A stretch of 11,669 nt of DNA. It comes from Desulfovibrio sp. (GTDB taxonomy: Bacteria > Desulfobacterota > Desulfovibrionia > Desulfovibrionales > Desulfovibrionaceae). Made by a program: the position numbers and the translations under genes. Shown here one piece after another: positions 1 through 5,626 of this stretch (position 1 is the first letter of the stretch; every line of letters starts with the position of its first letter). Below the pieces are notes generated by a model. That model did not search any database. It was not told the DNA's origin and saw only the letters and a program-made list of their open reading frames with translations. Location of the stretch: contig JAIWOE010000122.1 of assembly GCA_020217165.1 (NCBI GenBank), positions 1 through 11,669 of the forward strand. The letters run 5' to 3'.

Positions 1-585
1 GTGCTGCGTCAGCCCCTGGAGGACGGTGAGGTGACCATCTCCCGCGCCTCCATGAGCCTGTCCTATCCCGCCAACATGATGCTCGTGGCAGCCATGAATC
101 CCTGTCCTTGCGGCTATCTGACGGACATGCGTCACGCCTGCACCTGTGCCCCTGCCCAGGTGCAGCGGTACCGCAGCCGGCTTTCCGGACCCCTCCTGGA
201 CCGCATTGACCTGCATGTGGATGTGCCGGCGGTGCACCATGCGGACCTGATGCAGCGGGCAGCCGGGGCGGATTCCGCCACCATGCGCGCCCGGATTTTC
301 GCCGCCCGGGAGCGCCAGGCCCGTCGCTATGCCGGCACGCCATGTCGCACCAACGCCGATCTTTCTGGCAAATGGCTGGAATCATTTTGTCCGTTGGAGT
401 CGGAACACCGTGCCTTTCTGGAAACGGCCGTGCAGCGCCTGGGGCTCTCGGCCCGGGCCTTCACGCGGGTGCTGCGCATCGCCCGGTCCATTGCCGATCT
501 GGAAGGCGCCGAGGCTCTGCAGGTGCCCCACCTGGCAGAGGCCATCAATTACCGCAGCCTGGATCGGCAGGGGAGTGCGGCATGA
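1..585 (+). CDS. comM: YifB/ComM family Mg-chelatase-like AAA+ ATPase, C-terminal part (5' end cut by window)
   Basis: The reading frame is open to the left edge, and the first visible residues (LRQPLEDGEVTISRA) are internal to this family, so about 194 C-terminal residues are present. Seen: the NPCPCGY cysteine motif (visible residues 33-39) followed by C47 and C49, and the SGPLLDRID segment (62-70), which carries the arginine typical of the Mg-chelatase-like AAA+ fold. A C-terminal helical domain follows, with LSARAFTRVLRIARSIADLEG and a conserved AINYRSLDR end. The Walker A and B motifs would lie upstream of the window. Family knowledge: ComM in Vibrio and Acinetobacter is a hexameric branch-migration helicase that helps integrate DNA during natural transformation; elsewhere the YifB role is less clear. 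The stop (TGA 583-585) overlaps a possible ATG at 582 of the next gene. Family assignment is firm; whether it serves in competence here is not shown. Confidence 0.93.
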   Translation: MLRQPLEDGEVTISRASMSLSYPANMMLVAAMNPCPCGYLTDMRHACTCAPAQVQRYRSRLSGPLLDRIDLHVDVPAVHHADLMQRAAGADSATMRARIFAARERQARRYAGTPCRTNADLSGKWLESFCPLESEHRAFLETAVQRLGLSARAFTRVLRIARSIADLEGAEALQVPHLAEAINYRSLDRQGSAA

Positions 586-652
586 TGACACTGCCCTCGC
601 GTTGCGTGTCCGATCACGGGGCTGCGCCCCACTACCGCCCGGTTCGGGCGCC

Positions 653-657
653 AGGAG
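653..657 (+). promoter_or_regulatory. Ribosome binding site deciding the start at 663
   Basis: AGGAG lies five bases before ATG 663 and favours that start. A competing GGGGAG at 570-575 lies six bases before ATG 582 in the same frame, so a longer translation coupled to the upstream gene cannot be excluded. Confidence 0.55.
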
Positions 658-662
658 CAGCC

Positions 663-1493
663 ATGCACACCATGGTGCTGACAGTGTTGATGATGTTGCT
701 GATGACGACCGGTCCTGCCCTGGCCGCGTCGGCCGCTACGGCGGACACCCTCGACGCCGCCCTGTGTCAGGCCCAGTCCCGGCTGGACCGCCTGCACAAA
801 ACCCTGGCACCCCTGGAAGCCCGCAAAGGCCGGCCGGTGGTGGACAAGGACACCCTGGCCTCGGCCCTGGCGGCCATGGCCGAGGAGAACCTGCTCATCC
901 GCGATGCGTTGTATGAGGTGGTGCACACCCCCTGGCCTGCGGAGGTCAAACGCGCTTACATCGAGTATTTCCTCGCCCCCAGCCAGGCATCAGGGCCTGG
1001 AGCCGGGCCTGGAGCCGGGCCTGGAGCCAGGGCTGGAGCTGGCCCCGCATTGGGCCTGGCCCAGCGGGTGGGCACGGAAAACCTGGCCGCCCTGCGGCGG
1101 CTCCTGGAGACGCCCCTGCTGGAAGACGCCGGCTGGCCCACGCGTGCCATGTTTGGAGCAGAGGCGGACTTCCACGCCTTCATCATCGTGGTTCAGGGCC
1201 GGGGTGCAGACCCGCAGTGGGTGGCACAGGTGATTGCCCCGCGTCTCAAGGCCCTGGCCGGGCGCGACGAGATCCACCCCCTGGGAGCGGCATGGCTGGC
1301 GGCGGAAGCCAGGCCGGATGCGGCCACCTTTGCCCGGCAGTGCAGGGAGGCCGGGGCGCCCTGGAGCCGCTACGGCGCGCAGTTGGAAGGATTGACGGCG
1401 CTGCAGGCGCTCATGGCCACCCTGGAAACGGCAACGCAGTTGCCGTCCCTGACGCCGGCACCCTGTGGTGCGGAGCGGCCGGGCAAGAAGTAG
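663..1493 (+). CDS. Putative periplasmic protein resembling DUF6624, with Pro/Gly/Ala repeat linker
   Basis: A 276-residue protein of unknown function. The start at 663 gives a clear Sec signal peptide (hydrophobic residues about 4-21, cleavage near ALA-ASA) and has AGGAG at 653-657, five bases upstream. A rival start is ATG 582 (GGGGAG six bases upstream, overlapping the previous stop), but it adds 27 residues before the hydrophobic stretch, unusual for a signal peptide. Residues 30-105 look helical. Residues 111-127 are a Gly/Pro/Ala linker encoded by a 12-bp tandem repeat. Residues about 138-243 (GWP at 157-159, FGAEADFHAFIIVVQ at 164-178, RYGAQ at 236-240) resemble the DUF6624 pattern from memory, with several positions altered. 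There is a single cysteine at 35 in the mature part and another near the C-terminus (268). It may be co-transcribed with the ATPase. Function unknown; the DUF6624 match is moderate at best. Confidence 0.75.
   Translation: MHTMVLTVLMMLLMTTGPALAASAATADTLDAALCQAQSRLDRLHKTLAPLEARKGRPVVDKDTLASALAAMAEENLLIRDALYEVVHTPWPAEVKRAYIEYFLAPSQASGPGAGPGAGPGARAGAGPALGLAQRVGTENLAALRRLLETPLLEDAGWPTRAMFGAEADFHAFIIVVQGRGADPQWVAQVIAPRLKALAGRDEIHPLGAAWLAAEARPDAATFARQCREAGAPWSRYGAQLEGLTALQALMATLETATQLPSLTPAPCGAERPGKK
993..1040 (+). repeat. 12-bp in-frame tandem repeat, 3 exact copies plus 1 degenerate
   Basis: GGGCCTGGAGCC occurs three times exactly (993-1004, 1005-1016, 1017-1028), then once as AGGGCTGGAGCT (1029-1040). 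It encodes a Gly-Pro-Gly-Ala tetrapeptide array in the linker of the periplasmic protein. Exact copies with no synonymous drift suggest recent slippage, so copy number may differ between strains. Confidence 0.9.
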
Positions 1494-1498
1494 CGGGC

Positions 1499-1897
1499 TC
1501 AGGCCCTGGCATAGATGATGGCGCCGCCGGCACGCTCGATGAAATCCGGGTTGGTTACTCGGTCCACCACCAGCCGGCCTTCGGGGGACGTGACAAAATC
1601 CTTGGTGGCGGGATGCACCATCAGACGGCCCTCGGCCGTGGTGGCAAAGGGTTTGGTGGGTGGATGCACCACCAGACGCCCCGCGCCTTCCACCACAGTG
1701 TGCCCGGCGCCCTCCACCACCACATGCCCGGGCGGCGCCGTCCAGACTTCCCGTCCCGCCGGGCCGGTCCAGACCTCCCGGGCCGCCGGGCCCGTCCAGA
1801 CTTCCCGCGCAGGGGGGCCGGTCCAGGTCTCCCGGGCCGCAGGGCCGGTGTGAACAAAAGTGGAATTGTCGATGGCGACGCCATTGAGGCTGAACAT
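1499..1897 (-). CDS. Small tandem-repeat protein, unrecognised family
   Basis: A 132-residue protein, ATG at 1897, with AGGAG (complement of 1904-1908) six bases upstream and a good promoter just before it. No signal peptide, cysteine or membrane segment is visible. Residues 17-123 are repeats: TGPAAREVW-type 9-residue units (17-52), 8-residue units GHVVVEGA and GHTVVEGA (57-72), then three 17-residue units beginning GRLVV or GRLMV (73-123). A short [A/G][R/H]x-V/T/M-V/W motif recurs nine times at spacings 9,9,9,9,8,8,17,17. Copies differ at synonymous positions (GTC/GTG, ACC/ACG, GAA/GAG) while the protein pattern holds, which supports real coding. The alternating charged and beta-branched residues with G/P turns suggest short beta-strands, perhaps a beta-solenoid or hairpin stack; this is inference. 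It ends five bases from the convergent upstream gene and is divergent from the TRAP operon. No function can be assigned. Confidence 0.8.
   Translation of the reverse strand: MFSLNGVAIDNSTFVHTGPAARETWTGPPAREVWTGPAAREVWTGPAGREVWTAPPGHVVVEGAGHTVVEGAGRLVVHPPTKPFATTAEGRLMVHPATKDFVTSPEGRLVVDRVTNPDFIERAGGAIIYARA
1529..1681 (-). repeat. Three diverged 51-bp (17-residue) repeats inside the repeat-protein gene
   Basis: Residues 73-89, 90-106 and 107-123 of the minus-strand protein align without gaps, beginning GRLVVHP, GRLMVHP and GRLVVDR, with T at position 9 and an acidic or small end. They are more diverged than the adjacent 27-bp units, so this part of the array looks older. Confidence 0.85.
1740..1847 (-). 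repeat. Four contiguous 27-bp repeats inside the repeat-protein gene
   Basis: Units at 1740-1766, 1767-1793, 1794-1820 and 1821-1847 each begin GTCCAG on the plus strand and keep CTTCCCG or CTCCCG next. They encode the 9-residue TGPxxREVW units of the minus-strand protein. The copies differ mostly at codon third positions. Confidence 0.9.
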
Positions 1898-1916
1898 GGC
1901 GGACTCCTATTCCTGA

Positions 1917-1945
1917 TGTATAAAACGTCTGCAACAAAGGGGCAA
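1917..1945 (-). promoter_or_regulatory. Sigma70-like promoter for the repeat protein
   Basis: Reading the minus strand, TTGCCC (complement of 1940-1945) is followed by a 17-bp spacer and TATACA (complement of 1917-1922). The predicted start of transcription near 1910 gives a short leader of about 13 bases, just enough to hold the AGGAG site at 1904-1908. Confidence 0.6.
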
Positions 1946-1969
1946 GCCCTGCGCGCGACTGGTTGTCCC

Positions 1970-1998
1970 TTGCCAGCCCTGTGCCTGCCACGTATGAT
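1970..1998 (+). promoter_or_regulatory. Sigma70-like promoter for the TRAP operon
   Basis: TTGCCA (1970-1975), a 17-bp spacer and TATGAT (1993-1998) make a near-consensus promoter. The predicted transcription start falls at about 2004-2006, on top of the preferred ATG at 2005, so the transcript may have no leader. The promoter is back to back with that of the repeat protein; the two -35 boxes are 24 bp apart and form a GGCAAG/CTTGCC inverted pair (1941-1946 and 1969-1974). Confidence 0.6.
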
Positions 1999-2004
1999 GC
2001 TCCG

Positions 2005-3018
2005 ATGCGATTCCCTTCCCTTTGCCTGCTCGTAAGCATGGCCGTATGGGCCGCCGTGGTCGTTCCGGCCCGGCGGGTCCTGGCGATGCAACGTGTCACC
2101 CTGGCCATCGTCACCACCCCGGGCTCGGCCCAGCACGTCACGGCCACGGCCTTCAAGACCCTGGTGGAAAACGCCACGCAGCATGTTCCGGGCGGGCCCC
2201 TGGTGGTCTCCATCCAGCATTCCGCGTCCCTGGGGGATGAAACGTCCATCCTGCAGCAAATCCAGCTGGGCGCGGTGGAACTGGGCATCATCACCTCGGG
2301 TCCGTTGGAGGAATTCGTCCCGGCGGTGTCCGTCATCAGCTATCCCTACCTGTTTGCGTCTCATGCCCAGGTGGACGCCGTGCTGGATGGCCCCATCGGC
2401 ACGGAGCTGTTGACGCGACTGGCGCCGGTGGGGTTCAAAGGACTGGCCTTTTCAGAAAACGGCTTCCGGCACCTCACCAACAGCAAGCGCCCGGTGCACA
2501 CCGTGGCCGATGTGGCGGGGCTGAAGATTCGCGTCATGCGTTCGGCCATGCACCACGCCCTGTGGCGCATGCTGGGCGCGAATCCCACCCCCATGGGCTG
2601 GCCCATCTACACCGAACTGGCCCAGGGCGCCGTGGACGGTCAGGAAAACCCCCTCTGGGTGGTGGCCGAGGCCAGATTGCACGAGGTGCAGCGCCACCTG
2701 AGCCTCACGCACCACGTCTATTCCGCCCACGTCTGCCTGGGGAATTTGCGCTGGTTTGACCGGCTGGATCCCGCCCTGCAGCAGGCCGTGCTCACGGCCA
2801 TGCGCCAGGCCGCGGTGCACCAGCGGGCCTGGGCCCGGGAACACGAAGCCGCCTACCTGGACTCCCTCAAGGCGGCCGGCATGCAGGTGACCGAGCCCGA
2901 GACAGACGGCTTCAAGGCCAGGGCTGCCGGCATGCTGGACGCGCCGGTGTATGCGGATCCCGCGGTGCATGCCCTGCTGCTGCAGGTGTTGGACGCCGCG
3001 CGCGCGAGCCAGCCATGA
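2005..3018 (+). CDS. dctP: TRAP transporter substrate-binding protein, DctP family
   Basis: A 337-residue periplasmic binding protein that would capture a small, probably carboxylate, solute for the DctQ/DctM permease. ATG 2005 gives a signal peptide (hydrophobic 5-22, cleavage near VLA-MQ at 27/28). A TTG at 1963 in the same frame lies upstream of the promoter -10 and is unlikely. No ribosome site is visible before 2005 or before Met12 (2038). Family features seen: the SLGDETSILQQIQLGAVELG region (75-94), NGFRHLTNSKRP (152-163), GLKIRVM (172-178) whose Arg176 should pair with the substrate carboxylate, PMGWPIYTELAQGAVDGQENP (196-216) and the YSAHVCLGN stretch (239-247). The length is usual for the family. 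Its stop overlaps the next start (ATGA, 3015-3018). The substrate cannot be told from sequence; the symbol marks the family, not C4-dicarboxylate specificity. Confidence 0.93.
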   Translation: MRFPSLCLLVSMAVWAAVVVPARRVLAMQRVTLAIVTTPGSAQHVTATAFKTLVENATQHVPGGPLVVSIQHSASLGDETSILQQIQLGAVELGIITSGPLEEFVPAVSVISYPYLFASHAQVDAVLDGPIGTELLTRLAPVGFKGLAFSENGFRHLTNSKRPVHTVADVAGLKIRVMRSAMHHALWRMLGANPTPMGWPIYTELAQGAVDGQENPLWVVAEARLHEVQRHLSLTHHVYSAHVCLGNLRWFDRLDPALQQAVLTAMRQAAVHQRAWAREHEAAYLDSLKAAGMQVTEPETDGFKARAAGMLDAPVYADPAVHALLLQVLDAARASQP

Positions 3019-3620
3019 TCCGCCGTCCCGGGGGGGCGGTGGCGCAGGTCCTGGGATCTTGGCTGGACAGGGTGGCGGATCGCGGAGGGCAGGCGACCGA
3101 GGTGCTGCTGGCCGTGTTGTGCATGGCCGTGGCGGTGGTGTTGTGTGTGCAGGCCGTGTGTCGATACGTGTTCAATGCATCCCTTCCCTGGCCCGATGAG
3201 CTGGCCCAGGTGCTGCTGGTCTGGCTGACCTTCCTGGGCGGTGCAGCGGCCTGGCGGCGCGGTACGCACCTGGGGGTGGCAGCGGCCACGGGCTGGCTGA
3301 CGGCCCGGTTCGGCGGCGGGGCTTTGGCGCGTTGGATTCCTCATCTGGCCGGGCTGTGTTTTTTTGCCGTGCTGTTCTACCACGGATTGGTGCTGTGTGA
3401 GATGCTCTTGCCGCAGCGTTTTCCTGCCCTGGGGGTGACCAAGATCGTCTCCTACGCCGCCATTCCCGCCAGCGCGGCCTTGATGGCCGTGCATAGTCTG
3501 GCGGTGCTGCTGGGCGGCCCGGCCTCGCGGCAGATGATGCCTGGCCCAATGCCTGGCCCGATGCCTGGCTCAAAATCCGGCTCCATGGCTGGGCCGACCA
3601 CCGGCAGGGGCGGCGCGTGA
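3015..3620 (+). CDS. dctQ: TRAP transporter small membrane subunit, DctQ family, with repeat tail
   Basis: A 201-residue inner-membrane protein expected to pair with the large subunit in proton- or sodium-driven uptake. Four membrane segments can be seen at about 28-48, 64-80, 108-131 and 145-166. Family signatures are RYVFN (50-54) after the first segment and WPDELAQVLLVWLTFLGGA (59-77), followed by a basic stretch and the HLGV segment (85-88). The start ATG 3015 overlaps the dctP stop, and the stop (3618-3620) overlaps the GTG of dctM. The odd part is the C-terminal tail after about residue 170. It contains PGPM units encoded by a 12-bp repeat and then a Ser/Gly/Pro-rich end, longer than needed for the fold. 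Family call firm; the tail's role is unknown. Confidence 0.92.
   Translation: MIRRPGGAVAQVLGSWLDRVADRGGQATEVLLAVLCMAVAVVLCVQAVCRYVFNASLPWPDELAQVLLVWLTFLGGAAAWRRGTHLGVAAATGWLTARFGGGALARWIPHLAGLCFFAVLFYHGLVLCEMLLPQRFPALGVTKIVSYAAIPASAALMAVHSLAVLLGGPASRQMMPGPMPGPMPGSKSGSMAGPTTGRGGA
3537..3572 (+). repeat. 12-bp in-frame tandem repeat in the DctQ tail, 3 copies
   Basis: ATGCCTGGCCCA (3537-3548), ATGCCTGGCCCG (3549-3560) and ATGCCTGGCTCA (3561-3572) encode Met-Pro-Gly-Pro/Ser units in the C-terminal tail of the small TRAP subunit. The repeat has the same 12-bp period and a similar CCTGG core as the array at 993-1040. Confidence 0.9.
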
Positions 3621-4894
3621 GTCTTCTGGCGCTGGGAATTTTCCTGGGGCTGCTCCTGCTGGGCACGCCCATCGCCGTGGCCATGGGCGTGGCCGGGGTC
3701 GCCGCCCTCTGGTGGGGTGGGTATCCCCTGGAACTGTTGGTGGAGCGCCTGCATGGCGGCGCCAGCATGCAGGCCCTGCTGGCCGTGCCCCTGTTCATGA
3801 TCATGGGTCGGATCATGGAAGCCGGCGGCCTGCTGACCCGGCTCATGGATGTATCCCTGGCGGCGTTGGGGCATGGTCGCATGGGGGTGTCCCTGGCCTG
3901 CGTCCTGGCCTCCATGCTCTTTGCCGGCGTCTCGGGGTCGGCGGCGGCGGACGTCACCGCCGTGGGGGCGTTGTTCATCCCGGCCATGCTCCAGCGGGGC
4001 ATGCACCCGGCCCGGGCTGCGGCGCTGCAGGCGGCCGGAGGCTCCATGGGCATCGTCATCCCGCCAAGCATCCCCATGATCGTGTACAGCGCCATCACCG
4101 GCGTGTCCGTGGGGCGGTTGTTCACCGCCGGGCTGCTGCCTGGGGTGCTCATGGCCGTGGCCCTGGCGGCGGTGGCCAGGCTGCAGGATGGGTGGAATCC
4201 GACGGCATCCCGTGCAAACATTTTCACCGCCCCGGCATTCTGGCCGGCCTTGCGCCGGGCCGTGCTGGTGGCCCCCGCGCCGGTGCTGGTGGTGGGCACC
4301 ATCCTGCTGGGCATGGCCACGGCCACGGAGGCGGCGGCCCTGGGCCTGGCCTATGTGGTGCTGGCCGGGCTCGTGGGTACGAGGGAACTGCGGGTGGACA
4401 TGCTGCCGCGGTGTTTTCTGGAGGGCGGCACCTCCGCCGCCAAGGTGCTGTGCATCATTGCCGCAGCCACGCCCCTGACGTGGATTCTGGCCATGGATCA
4501 GGCGCCGGCGCGGGTGGGTGCGTTGCTGGCGGAGGTGGCGGGTTCACCCTTGGTGCTGCTGCTGGTGGTCAATCTGGTCTTGCTCCTGGCCGGGGCCATC
4601 CTGGAAACCACGTCCTGCCTGCTGCTGTTTGTCCCCCTGCTCAGTCCCCTGGCCCAGGTGTGCGGCCTGGCCCCGGAGCAGATGGGGGTGATGGTGGTCA
4701 TGAACCTGGCCATCGGCATGCTCACGCCGCCCATGGGGGTCTGCCTGATGCTGGCCGGCGCCATGGCCGGGCAGGGCATGGGGGCTGCCAGCCGGGCGGC
4801 GGTGCCCTATGTACTGACGCTGCTGGCGGTGCTGGCCCTGGTGGCCCTGTGGCCGCCCCTGACCACCTGGCTGCCAGCCTATTTGTTTTCCTGA
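3617..4894 (+). CDS. dctM: TRAP transporter large membrane subunit, DctM family
   Basis: A 425-residue, highly hydrophobic permease subunit that forms the transport path, with about 11-12 membrane segments. The GTG start at 3617 overlaps the dctQ stop (GTGA). Family motifs seen: PLFMIMGRIMEAGG (58-71), FAGVSGSAAADVTAVG (102-117) next to IPAM (121-124), IPPSIPMIVY (148-157), ATATEAAALG (234-243) and the C-terminal half-repeat with NLAIGMLTPPMGVCLMLAG (363-381). The two Pro-rich hairpin motifs are those expected at the substrate and cation sites. The length is normal for the unfused form. No terminator is evident after the stop; the promoter of the next gene starts one base later. Confidence 0.95.
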   Translation: MSLLALGIFLGLLLLGTPIAVAMGVAGVAALWWGGYPLELLVERLHGGASMQALLAVPLFMIMGRIMEAGGLLTRLMDVSLAALGHGRMGVSLACVLASMLFAGVSGSAAADVTAVGALFIPAMLQRGMHPARAAALQAAGGSMGIVIPPSIPMIVYSAITGVSVGRLFTAGLLPGVLMAVALAAVARLQDGWNPTASRANIFTAPAFWPALRRAVLVAPAPVLVVGTILLGMATATEAAALGLAYVVLAGLVGTRELRVDMLPRCFLEGGTSAAKVLCIIAAATPLTWILAMDQAPARVGALLAEVAGSPLVLLLVVNLVLLLAGAILETTSCLLLFVPLLSPLAQVCGLAPEQMGVMVVMNLAIGMLTPPMGVCLMLAGAMAGQGMGAASRAAVPYVLTLLAVLALVALWPPLTTWLPAYLFS

Positions 4895-4923
4895 TTGAAG
4901 AAAGGGTGTGTTTCCGTTATGCT
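4895..4923 (+). promoter_or_regulatory. Sigma70-like promoter for the three-helix membrane protein
   Basis: TTGAAG (4895-4900), a 17-bp spacer and TATGCT (4918-4923) follow directly after the dctM stop. The predicted start near 4930 gives a leader of about 55 bases. This argues that the next gene is not simply the tail of the TRAP operon. Confidence 0.55.
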
Positions 4924-4984
4924 GCAGGCTGGTGTTGACGGCGTGCCGGCGTGAACCATCAACCGCAGACAAGGCACAACGCCC

Positions 4985-5566
4985 ATGGCAATCTCCCACG
5001 CAAAAGAACTCAAGAAGCTGTGCAACGCCTTGCGGCAGCGGGCGGATCAGCTGGCCACCATGGAGCCGCAGTCCCTGGACGCGGCCGGGGTGCAGGCCCT
5101 CAGTGACGACCTTGCCGCCCTGGCGGAGCAGACCGAGGACACCGCCGGCCTCTCTCCCCGGGCCAGACGACGGGCCATGGTGGACAGCCTGCAGCGGACC
5201 CTCCTGGCCGGCGCCATCTTTCTGGGCATTCTGGTGCTCAATGCCAAGGTCTTCCACGACCACAGTCTGGTGACCACCCGGGATGTGGGCAAACTGGTGC
5301 GTGGCGTCATGCCTGCGGGCACGGATGTGGAACTTTACGCCATGCTGCTGCAATGGGCCATGGCCGGCTCCTTTGCCTTGCTGCTTTTCCTCCTGGCGCT
5401 CATGGTGGCGACGGTGGTGGAAGGGGTGCTGCGGCTGGTGCGCTTCCCCTGGCTGAATGCGGTGTCTTTCTCGCTGCTGACGCTGATCTGCAGCGGAGCC
5501 GGGCTGTGGGCGTATCTGTTTTATTCTCCCAACTTGAAGAATCTTTTGTACGACTTTTTCCGCTAG
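4985..5566 (+). CDS. Hypothetical three-helix membrane protein
   Basis: A 193-residue protein I do not recognise. Residues 1-70 are hydrophilic and predicted helical, with heptad-like Leu/Ala spacing, and end in an Arg cluster (RARRRA, 59-64). Three membrane segments follow: about 72-90, 123-148 and 157-181. A short loop holds a DVGKLVRGVMPAGTDVELY stretch (100-118), and the C-terminus is short (LLYDFFR). The basic cluster before the first segment favours a cytoplasmic N-terminal domain. ATG 4985 is preferred; only a weak AAGG (4971-4974) lies ten bases upstream, but a good promoter stands at 4895-4923. It follows the TRAP operon by 90 bp and faces the convergent glycosyltransferase operon, with 60 bp between stops. 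No function is suggested by sequence or by a firm operon link. Confidence 0.82.
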   Translation: MAISHAKELKKLCNALRQRADQLATMEPQSLDAAGVQALSDDLAALAEQTEDTAGLSPRARRRAMVDSLQRTLLAGAIFLGILVLNAKVFHDHSLVTTRDVGKLVRGVMPAGTDVELYAMLLQWAMAGSFALLLFLLALMVATVVEGVLRLVRFPWLNAVSFSLLTLICSGAGLWAYLFYSPNLKNLLYDFFR

Positions 5567-5626
5567 GGTTCGTCCTCAACGACCCGTGTGCTCGGGACGC
5601 AATTCCGGGCCGCCTGCAGGCAGGCC
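5567..5626. other. Convergent intergenic gap, no clear terminator
   Basis: Sixty bases lie between two convergent stops. They hold small inverted repeats (GCCTGCAGGC at 5612-5621, and a CCCG/CGGG pair with a six-base loop) but no following T-run on either strand, so no intrinsic terminator can be called. Confidence 0.4.

Noticed and set aside
1491..1501. Terminator between the convergent stops at 1493 and 1499
   Set aside because: Only five bases separate the genes, and no hairpin with a T-run is visible.
1740..1847. 27-bp direct repeats as a possible CRISPR array
   Set aside because: The copies are contiguous with no spacers and lie in frame within a coding sequence.
990..2336. Long minus-strand frame of 448 residues spanning the repeat gene and parts of both neighbours
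   Set aside because: It runs antisense to two well-supported genes, its product is low-complexity Gly/Arg/Pro/His, and the 132-residue frame in the same place has a promoter, ribosome site and coding-type synonymous variation.
3172..4326. Minus-strand frame of 384 residues opposite dctQ and dctM
   Set aside because: Antisense shadow of firm TRAP genes in GC-rich DNA; the product is Ala/Arg/Pro/Met-rich with no domain-like pattern.
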